From Nitrospirota bacterium (GTDB taxonomy: Bacteria; Nitrospirota; Nitrospiria; Nitrospirales; Nitrospiraceae), in assembly GCA_030645475.1 (NCBI GenBank), contig JAUSMA010000069.1, positions 310,001 through 374,000 of the forward strand: a stretch of DNA of 64,000 nt. Reading direction: 5' to 3'. Position numbers and translations under genes: made by a program. A model generated the notes under the pieces. That model made no database searches and was not told the origin of the DNA. It saw nothing but the letters and a program-made list of their open reading frames with translations. Of this stretch, positions 8,688-16,486 are shown piece after piece. Position 1 is the stretch's first letter. Each line of letters begins with the position of its first letter.

Positions 8688-9488
8688 ATGAGTCGCCTGC
8701 TCGTCTGTTCACCGGATTATTTTGGTATCGAGTATGAAATAAATCCCTGGATGCGCCGTTCGAACGTTGTCAATTCAGATGAGGCTGTTCGCCAATGGCA
8801 TCATCTCATGCAGGTGCTCGAACAGGATGTGGGCGTGGCTCTGGAGCGGATGAAGCCGGTGCCTGGACTGCCCGACCTGGTGTTCACGGCGAATGCCGGC
8901 ATTGTTGTTGGGCGTCAGGCTGTGCCGAGTCGGTTTCGCTATCCGGAGCGGCAACGGGAGGAGGTTTACTTCGAAGATTGGTTTCGCGGCCAGGGGTACG
9001 ACGTCGTCAAGTTGGATCCTGGCTGCTTCTTCGAGGGGGCCGGGGATCTCTTGGGTTTTTCCGATACCTGGTTCGGTGGTTATCGACAGCGATCGGAGAT
9101 CCGTGTGTTCCCGACGCTCAGCGATTGGTTTCACCGGGAAATCATTCCACTTGAACTGGTCGACAATCGGTTCTATCACCTCGACACCTGCTTGTGTCCC
9201 TTGAGCGGCGGTGAACTCCTGTATTTTCCCTCTGCCTTCGATCGGTATGGGCAAGAGGCGCTTGCCGAACGGATTGCGCCTGCCAGACGTCTCGTCGTAT
9301 CGGAAGCGGAGGCGCTCCGGTTTGCCTGCAATGCCATCTGTGTCGGGAAACATATCGTGTTGCCAGGCGGATGCCCGGAAACAGAATCCCAGTTGACCTC
9401 GCACGGCTATCTCCCCCATCCGGTCCCACTCGATGAATTCATGAAGTCGGGCGGATCGGCGAAGTGTCTTACCCTCGCTCTCGACTGA
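8688..9488 (+). CDS. argZ: Arginine dihydrolase (ArgZ/AgrE N-terminal type)
   Basis: 266 residues from ATG 8688, with ribosome site GGGAGCGGA just upstream; the longer frame would read into repeat DNA. The guanidino-group-modifying fold is clear: EINPWM (N19), VFTANAG (N69, the position that favours dihydrolase over deiminase in cyanobacterial ArgZ), FFEGAGD (E116, D120), YHLDTCLC (H164, D166) and the C-terminal nucleophile in GGSAKCLTLAL (C260). Expected reaction: arginine to ornithine, CO2 and two NH3, in the cytoplasm. The ornithine cyclodeaminase upstream would then give proline and a third NH3. The alternative, a dimethylarginine hydrolase or deiminase, is less likely because of N69 and the neighbour. 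Confidence 0.85.
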   Translation: MSRLLVCSPDYFGIEYEINPWMRRSNVVNSDEAVRQWHHLMQVLEQDVGVALERMKPVPGLPDLVFTANAGIVVGRQAVPSRFRYPERQREEVYFEDWFRGQGYDVVKLDPGCFFEGAGDLLGFSDTWFGGYRQRSEIRVFPTLSDWFHREIIPLELVDNRFYHLDTCLCPLSGGELLYFPSAFDRYGQEALAERIAPARRLVVSEAEALRFACNAICVGKHIVLPGGCPETESQLTSHGYLPHPVPLDEFMKSGGSAKCLTLALD

Positions 9489-9494
9489 TTCGAG

Positions 9495-9662
9495 CGGCTG
9501 CTGAAAATGTCCGTTAGCTGCGTTCTCGGCTCGTGAACGTCCTCGACGTACCGCCCCCGGGAAAAGAGCTGTTCCGACAGCTCGGGGTTGGGCGGGTGAG
9601 CATGCTACGCCTCCGGTGTTCACTCGCCTGCGGCCTTGCTATCGGAATATTTTGAGCAGCCG
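9495..9662. repeat. Family A palindromic repeat, copy 3, with internal insertion
   Basis: Ends match copy 1 (CGGCTGCTGAAAATG / TATTTTGAGCAGCCG). About 47 extra bases sit in the centre around 9550-9600, themselves containing the small palindrome AGCTGTTCCGACAGCT, so the element is a repeat with a nested hairpin. It lies between argZ and a convergent small gene. Confidence 0.8.
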
Positions 9663-9712
9663 CGCATGGGTAAAGGAAGGAATACCGTGTGACGGATGAC
9701 GTTCTAAGCGAC

Positions 9713-10078
9713 TCAGGGTTTTTGTCTGAAAAGGAAAGAGCCGTAGAGGCCCGCGATGGCGATGGTGACGAGTTCGATCGTCAGCAGCAATCGACTCACG
9801 ATGGCGTCAGAGGTGGGAGGCGAAAGGATAAAATGGAGGCCGAGAAATTCTGGTTCCTGTGGGAGCGGAGTTTCCCAGGGTGGGAAGAGGAATGCGAGAA
9901 CCAGGGCAGCGACCATGCCATATAGGAGTTGCAGATTCAGCTGATCCGGCTGTGGCTCGACCCGTGGAGCTGTCGGCGGAGGGACCTCAATCGGGTCAGC
10001 ATGGAGCCGCTGGCCGCACTGTGTACAGTAACGGCTGATCTCCGGGAGTTCATGTCGACAGGATGGACAGGTTTTCAT
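9713..10078 (-). CDS. Zinc-ribbon membrane protein
   Basis: A 121-residue protein that begins with a double-CxxC zinc ribbon (CPSCRHELP...YCTQCGQ, residues 4-22), then a proline-rich linker and two hydrophobic segments (about residues 50-66 and 95-115). Zinc-ribbon plus membrane helices are common in small bacterial proteins of unknown role. No ribosome site is obvious before the ATG. It converges with argZ and is flanked by family A repeats on both sides, so it is probably a single-gene unit. Confidence 0.72.
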   Translation of the reverse strand: MKTCPSCRHELPEISRYCTQCGQRLHADPIEVPPPTAPRVEPQPDQLNLQLLYGMVAALVLAFLFPPWETPLPQEPEFLGLHFILSPPTSDAIVSRLLLTIELVTIAIAGLYGSFLFRQKP

Positions 10079-10123
10079 ACGCAGTTCGGTGCGTAGGCTA
10101 CACGGAACTGCGCTGCGTTACTA

Positions 10124-10250
10124 GCAGGGTGCTGAAAAAGTCTCCCAGCTTCGTTCTCGCCTCGAACGCATCCTCAACGTAGCCCTGAGGCTACGCCTCC
10201 GGTGCGTTTATCGGCTGCGGCCTTGCTGACAGACTTTTTGAGCATCCTGC
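10124..10250. repeat. Family A palindromic repeat, copy 4
   Basis: Ends GCAGGGTGCTGAAAAAG / CTTTTTGAGCATCCTGC, with the inner arm pair CGTAGCC / GGCTACG replacing the CGTACC/GGTACG of other copies. The paired change keeps the hairpin, which suggests the fold rather than the sequence is maintained. Confidence 0.85.
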
Positions 10251-10364
10251 GGGGGTATGTTTCCGACGTGCGACAGGCTTGGGGCAATAAACTTTTCGCC
10301 TACCAGAACTGTTTTCCAGCGGTCTGTCCGATGGACATCGGAGTGGGAGCGAGTCGCCCATCTA

Positions 10365-11066
10365 TCAGAAGTGGTAGCCGATGCCGACGGAGAGGGCGAG
10401 GACGCTGTAGGTCGCGCGAAATGCGAAGGGGTCGGCGGTCTCATCGCTATGAGCCGATGAGTAGTTCATCCTGGCGCGGGTATACTTGGCCTCTCCGAAC
10501 AGGGTCCATTGGCGCGTGAGGTAGTATTGTACGCCTCCTTCAGCATTGAACCCCAAGGCGGTACTTGATTGCCCTGTGGAGCCATCCGATCCTCTCAGGC
10601 TTGCCCTGAGAATGGAGGGACCGATGCCGAAGTATGGTTGGAGACGATAACCGGGATATCGGAAGATGACATCCATATCCAAGGTAATGACACGATGATG
10701 CAAGCCAGACAGGATCGGTGAAGGCGTCGATCCGCCTGGACCCGAGAACGTGATCGACCCTTGTTTCAGGTGGGGGGTGGTATAAGACAATCCTGTTTCC
10801 ACCCCCAGCCAACGGGCTTTCGAAAAATAATGGCCGAATTTCCCACCCAACATTGCGGAACGTTGTAAGGGCTGGTCTGAAAGGCCAAGTCCTCCGAATC
10901 CATCCTGTGTGACCTTGCCGTTACTCAGGCTCTGTGGCAGCGTCACGCCGAACTGTCCCGCCACGTAGGATTCTGCATACGCCTTGGGCGCAAAGAGAAC
11001 AATTGGCACCATCAGTGCCACCAGACTTGCGAGCACGACAGGTCTTGTCATTCGTACGGTTTTCAT
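10365..11066 (-). CDS. Outer-membrane beta-barrel protein, OmpA/opacity-like
   Basis: From ATG 11066 (ribosome site GAGGGAGCGG directly upstream) the protein has 233 residues: a signal peptide cleaved after ...PKAYA, then alternating strands such as GGKFGHYFSKARWLGVETGLSY, YRLQPYFGIGPSILRASLRG and LFGEAKYTRARMNYSS, ending in the barrel signature GIGYHF with C-terminal phenylalanine. This fits an eight-stranded outer-membrane porin-like or opacity-type protein. The upstream extension of the open frame is not needed. Function beyond envelope structure is unknown. Transcribed alone, divergent from gpsA. Confidence 0.82.
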   Translation of the reverse strand: MKTVRMTRPVVLASLVALMVPIVLFAPKAYAESYVAGQFGVTLPQSLSNGKVTQDGFGGLGLSDQPLQRSAMLGGKFGHYFSKARWLGVETGLSYTTPHLKQGSITFSGPGGSTPSPILSGLHHRVITLDMDVIFRYPGYRLQPYFGIGPSILRASLRGSDGSTGQSSTALGFNAEGGVQYYLTRQWTLFGEAKYTRARMNYSSAHSDETADPFAFRATYSVLALSVGIGYHF

Positions 11067-11259
11067 CGCCGCTCCCTCACTTTCACTTGAAAACAATGTC
11101 CATTTTATCCTAATCGGTCGAGGCATCAGGACGAAGAACATTTCGCATTCGTACAGGGAGGGAGCAAGGCATATGCCACTTCAACTATTCCGACACCATT
11201 TAAGGAGGCCTGTGGGGCTGGCCTGGACTTGACAAATTTCAAGGGCGGCCTCTCGTTCA

Positions 11260-11289
11260 TTGACAGGCTGGAGAGCCGGTTCCTATAAT
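11260..11289 (+). promoter_or_regulatory. Consensus sigma-70-type promoter in the gpsA upstream region
   Basis: Perfect TTGACA (11260-11265), 18-nt spacer, perfect TATAAT (11284-11289). Predicted start near 11296, 265 nt before gpsA, with a small ATCGG/CCGAT hairpin and then a family A repeat in between. It either drives gpsA-larB with a long leader or a short transcript ended by the repeat. The rest of 11067-11420 shows no gene. Confidence 0.65.
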
Positions 11290-11420
11290 CCGCCCGCTAA
11301 TGGATTGCCTCCTAGTTCCTATCGGTCGTTGCCGATTCCTTAGCAGGTTGCGAAAAATCTATTTTGGTATGTCAAGATTTCGATGGTTGGTACGTGTGGC
11401 ACAATAGGGGAACAGTCTCG

Positions 11421-11543
11421 TAGGATGCTCAAAATGGCCGTCCAGCAAGGCCGCAGCGAGTGAAGGGCCGAGGCGTACCCTTGGGGTACGTTGAGGGGCT
11501 GAGCGATGCGAGAACGCCGCTGGCGGACTTTTTCAGCATCCTA
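11421..11543. repeat. Family A palindromic repeat, copy 5
   Basis: Ends TAGGATGCT / AGCATCCTA with inner GCGTACC/GGTACGT arms, in the opposite orientation to copies 2 and 6. It lies 17 bp before gpsA. Confidence 0.88.
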
Positions 11544-11560
11544 CCAAGTGTTTTTTCAAT

Positions 11561-12580
11561 ATGCAGACAGTCAATCGTATCGGCGTGATCGGCGCTGGTG
11601 CCTGGGGCACCGCGCTCGCCAAACACATGGCGGAAAAGGGGCTGCACGTCAGGCTCTGGGCCTATGAGCGGGACGTCGTCGATTCGATCAACCAGACGCA
11701 CGAGAATCGTGTCTTCTTGCCTGGCGTGACCTTGCCCCCATCACTCAGCGCGACGAATTCTCTCGTGGAAGCCGCGAGCGACTGTGACGGCCTCCTTTTT
11801 GTCGTACCGTCGCATGTGGCCAGGCTCGTCCTCCAGCAGCTCGCTCCCCTCTTGCCCTCCTTTATGCCCCTGATCAGTGCGACAAAGGGCGTCGAAGAAG
11901 AGACGTTCAAGTTGATGACCCAGGTGATGGAGGAAGTTCTGCCTGCGACGCTACATTCCAGGCTGATGGTCTTGTCCGGGCCGAGTTTTGCGGCAGAAGT
12001 GAGTCAGGGACAGCCCACGGCTCTCTGTCTCGCGGGACGGGAGGCTTCTCTGGTGAGCGCTTTTCAAACGGCATTGATGACCCCCGCGCTGCGTGTCTAT
12101 GCGGATAGCGATATGACCGGCGTCCAATTGGGCGGGGCATTGAAAAACGTGATGGCCTTAGCGGCCGGGGTTGTCGATGGACTGGGCCTTGGCCACAATG
12201 CCAGAGCTGCCTTGATTACGAGAGGCCTGGCTGAAATGGTTCGTCTTGGGACTGCGATGGGCGCCGACGCGCGCACGTTTTACGGACTCTCGGGCGTGGG
12301 GGATCTGGTGCTGACCTGCACCGGGTCGTTGAGCCGGAATCATACGGTCGGCGTTCGGCTAGGGAAAGGCGAGCGGCTGGAGACGATTCTGGGTAGCATG
12401 CAGGCTGTGGCCGAAGGTGTACGAACGGCCAAGGCGGCGTCGGGATTAACCCATCGCCACAAGGTCGAAATGCCGATCGTGCGCGAGATCAACGCGGTGT
12501 TGTTCGAAGGCAAGTCCTGCCGCAAGGCGGTGACGGATTTGATGGAGCGCGATGCGAAGCCGGAGAAGGGGCAGGCATGA
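11561..12580 (+). CDS. gpsA: Glycerol-3-phosphate dehydrogenase [NAD(P)+]
   Basis: 339 residues. The N-terminal dinucleotide motif IGVIGAGAWGTALA, followed by SATKGVEEET, LSGPSFAAEV, the catalytic-lysine block GGALKNVMALAAGVVDGLGLG, and LSGVGDLVLTCTG are diagnostic of GpsA, which reduces dihydroxyacetone phosphate to sn-glycerol-3-phosphate for phospholipid synthesis. ATG at 11561 follows the repeat with no strong ribosome site. Its end overlaps larB by 4 bp (ATGA), so gpsA and larB form a translationally coupled pair. Confidence 0.96.
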   Translation: MQTVNRIGVIGAGAWGTALAKHMAEKGLHVRLWAYERDVVDSINQTHENRVFLPGVTLPPSLSATNSLVEAASDCDGLLFVVPSHVARLVLQQLAPLLPSFMPLISATKGVEEETFKLMTQVMEEVLPATLHSRLMVLSGPSFAAEVSQGQPTALCLAGREASLVSAFQTALMTPALRVYADSDMTGVQLGGALKNVMALAAGVVDGLGLGHNARAALITRGLAEMVRLGTAMGADARTFYGLSGVGDLVLTCTGSLSRNHTVGVRLGKGERLETILGSMQAVAEGVRTAKAASGLTHRHKVEMPIVREINAVLFEGKSCRKAVTDLMERDAKPEKGQA

Positions 12581-13344
12581 ATCCGAAGGCGCTTGAACGA
12601 CTGTTGACCAAAGTCCAAACCGGCACGCTGCCCGTGTCGACGGCGATGGAACAACTCCGCACCTTGCCCTATGAAGATCTCGGATTTGCGTCGCTCGATC
12701 ACCATCGCTCGTTACGGCAGGGATTCCCCGAGGTCATCTTCTGCGAGGGGAAGACGTTGGTGCAGATTCGTGCGATTGCGAAGGCTCTGTTGAAACACCA
12801 TCGCCCATTGTTAGCGACGCGCGCGACTTCCCAGGTCGCCGCACTCATTAAGCGGCTTGACCGCCGAGCGGTCTATCATGACGAGGCGCGGATTGTGTCG
12901 ATTCGCGACCCCAAGCGCCGACTGCAAGGACATGTGCTGGTGGTGACCGCGGGGACTTCCGATATTCCTGTCGCGGAAGAGGCGAAAGTGACGGCGGAAG
13001 TGATGGGGAGCCGGGTTGAGACGCTCTATGACGTGGGCGTGGCCGGTATTCATCGGTTGCTCGAGCGTCAAGGCCGGCTCATGCAGGCCCGAGTGGTCGT
13101 GGTGGTCGCAGGGATGGATGGAGTCTTGCCCAGCGTCGTCGGTGGGTTGGTGTCCTGTCCCGTTGTGGCCGTACCGACGAGCCGGGGCTATGGCGCGAGT
13201 TTCGGTGGATTGGCCGCGCTGTTGACGATGCTGAATTCCTGCTCGGCGGGGGTCGGTGTCATGAATATCGACAACGGCTTCGGGGCCGGGTGCCTTGCGC
13301 ACCGGATCAACTTAATAGGCGAGGGGCGCGAGGTGAAGGGCTAG
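12577..13344 (+). CDS. larB: LarB, pyridinium-3,5-biscarboxylic acid mononucleotide synthase
   Basis: 255 residues with the AIR-carboxylase-like core: VVTAGTSDIPVAEEA, MGSRVETLYDVGVAGIHRLL, VVVVAGMDGVLPSVVGGLV, PVVAVPTSRGYGASFGGLAALLTMLNSC and NIDNGFGAG. LarB carboxylates and hydrolyses nicotinic acid adenine dinucleotide to start the nickel-pincer (NPN) cofactor of lactate racemase-type enzymes. The N-terminal segment (residues 1-90) is typical. The last codons (GEGREVKG and stop) lie in a G-rich self-complementary word repeat. larC is 745 bp downstream; no larA or larE is in this window. Confidence 0.93.
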   Translation: MNPKALERLLTKVQTGTLPVSTAMEQLRTLPYEDLGFASLDHHRSLRQGFPEVIFCEGKTLVQIRAIAKALLKHHRPLLATRATSQVAALIKRLDRRAVYHDEARIVSIRDPKRRLQGHVLVVTAGTSDIPVAEEAKVTAEVMGSRVETLYDVGVAGIHRLLERQGRLMQARVVVVVAGMDGVLPSVVGGLVSCPVVAVPTSRGYGASFGGLAALLTMLNSCSAGVGVMNIDNGFGAGCLAHRINLIGEGREVKG

Positions 13345-13385
13345 GGGTAGAATCCGTCCTCTTGCCGCTCGCCCCGTGCCCTTTG
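13315..13385. repeat. Self-complementary G/C-rich word repeat between convergent genes
   Basis: GGCGAGGGGCGCGAGG...GGGCTAGGGG pairs imperfectly with CCTCTTGCCGCTCGCCCC...GCCC. It spans the end of larB and the end of the convergent secreted-protein gene and may terminate both. The same GGGCTAG/GAGGC words occur inside the HerA-like gene near 40511. Confidence 0.5.
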
Positions 13386-13389
13386 TCCG

Positions 13390-13941
13390 CTATTTGACTT
13401 CGATCGTTCCGCGTTTCGGCCAGCCAACCGTCTGCGTTCTGGGGCCCTTCTCCCCGTTTGCCAGCAATTTCGCGCGCACTTCAAAATGATAGAGCCCTGC
13501 TCCCGCCGAAACTTTCTGTTGGTCCAGTCCGTCCCATGTCAGCACGACAGAGATCTGTGGAGGGGCTGCGCCGGTGGTCGAGGCGGCATGTGGACCCAGC
13601 GGGGTACGGGTGGTTAGAAAACGGAGAGAATTTTTCGAGGGCGATGTGATGAATGAGGAAACTTCCAGGAGGGTCGCGCCGTTCAGTTCTTTGGGGAGTT
13701 GGACAAGAGCGGAAAACTGCAATGGACCGGTCGAGACCGTATAGGGGTTGGGGTCGACTTTCAAGTCGAGAATCCTGAGCTCCGGTTCGGAGCGTGGGGC
13801 CTGGTGCGGTTTCGTTTTTGCTATGACGTTCGGTGGAGCCCAGAGCAGGAGCGCGGCGCAGAGCAGCAGCCAGTGAGCTCGACCGTTCCATGATTTGAAT
13901 AAGAGTGAGCGGGGCAGGGTGAAGGGTCGGCAGATCGTCAT
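13390..13941 (-). CDS. Secreted protein of unknown function
   Basis: From ATG 13941 the protein has 183 residues. A basic N-terminus and hydrophobic segment (WLLLCAALLLWAPPNVIA) form a signal peptide. The rest reads as one beta-rich, Ig-like domain (LRILDLKVDPNPYTVSTGPLQFSALVQLP... VVLTWDGLD... GLYHFEVRAKL), reminiscent of FlgD-type or cell-surface Ig modules with extracted structural rather than catalytic character. A TTG at 13974 would add 11 residues. It lies between larB and larC on the opposite strand, and nothing ties it to nickel cofactor synthesis. Confidence 0.65.
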   Translation of the reverse strand: MTICRPFTLPRSLLFKSWNGRAHWLLLCAALLLWAPPNVIAKTKPHQAPRSEPELRILDLKVDPNPYTVSTGPLQFSALVQLPKELNGATLLEVSSFITSPSKNSLRFLTTRTPLGPHAASTTGAAPPQISVVLTWDGLDQQKVSAGAGLYHFEVRAKLLANGEKGPRTQTVGWPKRGTIEVK

Positions 13942-14046
13942 AGGGTTTTGTGTGGAGTTGCGTATTGTGGTCAATCGCCCGGTCTGTGGGCCAATGCAGT
14001 GGGGATAACACAGCGTTGGAAGGCTGTCAACGCTCGCCGCGGCCGA

Positions 14047-14075
14047 TTGCCGTTCTGGCGCGCCTTGGGTAAGAT
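14047..14075 (+). promoter_or_regulatory. Promoter of larC
   Basis: TTGCCG (14047-14052), 17-nt spacer, TAAGAT (14070-14075). Predicted start near 14082, giving a leader of about 8 nt before the ATG at 14090. Confidence 0.5.
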
Positions 14076-14089
14076 GGGCGCGGTCTGAG

Positions 14090-15316
14090 ATGAGTCGAGA
14101 AAGGATCTACGTGGGCGCGCATCTCCATTTCGATTGTTATTCCGGCATCAGCGGCGATATGACCCTCGGCGCGCTTGTGGATGTCGGCCTGCCGTTTCCC
14201 GATTTGGTGAATGGGCTGAAGCGGCTTCGTCTTTCAGGCGTCACGCTCCGGAAGCGGCGGGTGCAACGGGGGGCGATCCATGCCACGAAGGTCGATGTCA
14301 TCATTGCGAAGGGGTTGCAGCATCCGCTGTCCCTCACGCGTATTCACCAGATCCTTGCCGCAAGCCGGCTCTCGGACAAGATCAAGCAGCAGAGCCGATC
14401 CGTCTTTGATCTGTTGGCCGAGGCGGAGGGGCATGCCCACCGTGTAGCCAAAGATCACGTCCATTTCCATGAAGTCGGTGTGCTCGACTCATTTGTCGAT
14501 ATCGTCGGCGGGCTCATCGGTTGTGATCTGTTAGGTGTCACGCGCGTGACGGCCTCCCCCGTCAATGTTGGAACGGGGACGTTGCAATCTGCGCATGGGA
14601 TTTTGCCGGCGCCTGGTCCGGCGGTTGCCATTCTGGCCAAAGGGATTCCGATCTACAGTGCCGGGCCCGCCCGTGAACTGACCACGCCGACCGGCATGGC
14701 ACTGTTGCGCACGCTGACATCGGAGTTCGGCCCCATGCCGGTCATGACGCCGACGGCTATTGGTTATGGTGCGGGCGATGCCGATCCCGTAGGCTGGCCG
14801 AACGCCTTGCGGGTGTTTCTTGCCAGACCATCGTCCAAAGGCACGCGTGAACAGGATACCGTGCTGCAGGTTGAAACGAACCTCGACGATGTAAATCCCC
14901 AAGTCTATGAGCATGTGATGGAGCAGTTACTTTCTCGTGGGGCGTTGGACGTGACGCTTGCGCCGGTCATCATGAAACGTGGACGCCCCGGCGTCGTCCT
15001 GACCTGTCTTGTCGCCCAGGCAGAGCTGGATGGGATTCTTGATGTGGTGTTTCAAGAAACGACGGCGTTGGGAGTCCGGGTCTGTGAAGTGATGCGGCAG
15101 ATCCTTCCCCGACGATTTGTCTCGGTGAAGGTGCCTGGAGGAGTTGTCCGGATGAAGATTGCCGATGTGAATGATACGACGACCAAGGCGGCTCCGGAAT
15201 ATCTCGATTGTAAACGGATCGCCGAACGAACGGGCCGTCCCGTAAAAGCGGTACTCGACGATGCGGCCCTCGCCTATGCCAAACGGCGAGTGACCAGGAC
15301 GACGGGTCCGCGATGA
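14090..15316 (+). CDS. larC: LarC, nickel insertion protein for the NPN cofactor
   Basis: 408 residues in one uninterrupted frame. The start HFDCYSGISGDMTLGALVD is the LarC N-terminal signature; HFHEVGVLDSFVDIVG, ASPVNVGTGTLQSAHGILPAPGPA, ELTTPTGMALL and the C-terminal half (VETNLDDVNPQVYEHVMEQL, MKRGRPGVVLTCL) follow the family order. LarC transfers nickel into the pyridinium dithiocarboxylate precursor using CTP. In some bacteria larC is split and read through by frameshifting; that is not so here. The stop overlaps the following transporter gene by 4 bp, so the two are probably co-translated. Confidence 0.94.
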   Translation: MSRERIYVGAHLHFDCYSGISGDMTLGALVDVGLPFPDLVNGLKRLRLSGVTLRKRRVQRGAIHATKVDVIIAKGLQHPLSLTRIHQILAASRLSDKIKQQSRSVFDLLAEAEGHAHRVAKDHVHFHEVGVLDSFVDIVGGLIGCDLLGVTRVTASPVNVGTGTLQSAHGILPAPGPAVAILAKGIPIYSAGPARELTTPTGMALLRTLTSEFGPMPVMTPTAIGYGAGDADPVGWPNALRVFLARPSSKGTREQDTVLQVETNLDDVNPQVYEHVMEQLLSRGALDVTLAPVIMKRGRPGVVLTCLVAQAELDGILDVVFQETTALGVRVCEVMRQILPRRFVSVKVPGGVVRMKIADVNDTTTKAAPEYLDCKRIAERTGRPVKAVLDDAALAYAKRRVTRTTGPR

Positions 15317-16320
15317 CGGTCTTCCTCTACAGCCTCCTATTCCTTGTCTCCGTTGCGGTGACGTTGGGCGCTTGCACGCTCTTCACGAACGCCATTGAAT
15401 GGCTGGGCAAACGATTCGATCTATCCGAAGGCGCAGTTGGCGGCGTGTTGGCTGCCATTGGCACCACATTGCCCGAAACGTCGATCCCGATCATCGCGAT
15501 CTTCTTCGGGGCGAGCCGTGCGGAAGCGGAAGTGGGTTTGGGCGCGATCCTCGGCGCGCCCTTCATGTTGAGCACCCTGGTGATCCCCATCCTGGCGATC
15601 TTGCTGGTGGTCTATGCCGGTTTCGGGAAGCGAACGGCGATGTTCAAGTTGAACTATCCCGATGTGAAGGGCGATCTCTCCTTCTTCGTGGTGGCCTATA
15701 GTGTTGCGCTGGCCTGTGTCTTTATTCCTTCTCGGCTGGTGCACATCCTGGCCGCTGTCGGGCTGCTGAGCCTGTATCTCTATTATGTCAAACTGAAATT
15801 CAGTGAGGTGGCCGAGGAGGGGGGCGAGGGTGGTGCGCTTGAGCCACTGTTCTTTGCCAGAAAGGCGGCTGTCCCATCGTTTGGACTCATCGCACTTCAA
15901 GCCATCCTTGGTTTGGCCGGTCTGGCATTCGGAGCCCATCTCTTTGTGCTCGCTGCGGAAACGATTGCCGGAGCCCTGTCGATCTCGCCATTGATTCTGG
16001 CCCTCCTCATTGCGCCCCTCGCGACCGAGTTGCCGGAGATGTCGAACAGTTTCCTCTGGCTCTATCGAAAGAAAGATCGTTTGGCAGTCGGGAACGTCAC
16101 AGGCGCCATGGTCTTTCAGGGGACCATCCCGGTCTCGATCGGACTTCTGGGCACGGACTGGGCGCTTGCACCGACGGCGTTAATCACTATGGTGCTCGCG
16201 GTGACGGCGGCCACTTTCTTATTGGTCCAGGCTGCATGGAGCGGCCTCTGGCGCCCCTGGTTGCTGGGCGGAAGCGCGGTTCTGTACATCGGGTATGTCC
16301 TGTATCTGTACTTGGTCTAA
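15313..16320 (+). CDS. Cation antiporter of the Ca2+:cation exchanger (CaCA) family
   Basis: 335 residues with about ten membrane segments and the two inverted alpha-repeats of sodium/calcium exchangers: GTTLPETSIPIIAIFFGASRAEAEVG in the first half and LLIAPLATELPEMSNSFLW...GNVTGAMVFQG in the second. The PE pairs and small residues form the cation site. Substrate is not determined by sequence; family members move Ca2+ or other divalent cations. The 4-bp overlap with larC raises the possibility of a link with nickel supply or efflux, but this is inference. A family A repeat follows immediately after the stop and may end the operon. Confidence 0.85.
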   Translation: MTVFLYSLLFLVSVAVTLGACTLFTNAIEWLGKRFDLSEGAVGGVLAAIGTTLPETSIPIIAIFFGASRAEAEVGLGAILGAPFMLSTLVIPILAILLVVYAGFGKRTAMFKLNYPDVKGDLSFFVVAYSVALACVFIPSRLVHILAAVGLLSLYLYYVKLKFSEVAEEGGEGGALEPLFFARKAAVPSFGLIALQAILGLAGLAFGAHLFVLAAETIAGALSISPLILALLIAPLATELPEMSNSFLWLYRKKDRLAVGNVTGAMVFQGTIPVSIGLLGTDWALAPTALITMVLAVTAATFLLVQAAWSGLWRPWLLGGSAVLYIGYVLYLYLV

Positions 16321-16323
16321 ATA

Positions 16324-16443
16324 GGATGCTGAAAAAGTCCGCCAGCTTTGTTCTCGCGTCGCTCAGAGGCTCAACGTACCGCAAGGGTACGTCTCGCCTC
16401 CTCGCTCGCTGCGGCCGCGCTGAACGGCCTTTTTGAGCATCCT
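16324..16443. repeat. Family A palindromic repeat, copy 6
   Basis: Ends AGGATGCT/AGCATCCT, inner CGTACC/GGTACG arms, with GAAAAAG and CTTTTTG near the tips. It lies 3 bp after the exchanger stop and 43 bp before pdxA. Confidence 0.88.
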
Positions 16444-16486
16444 GATCGATGAGTGATTGGTGAAGGGTATGAATGGTAGGAAAAAT

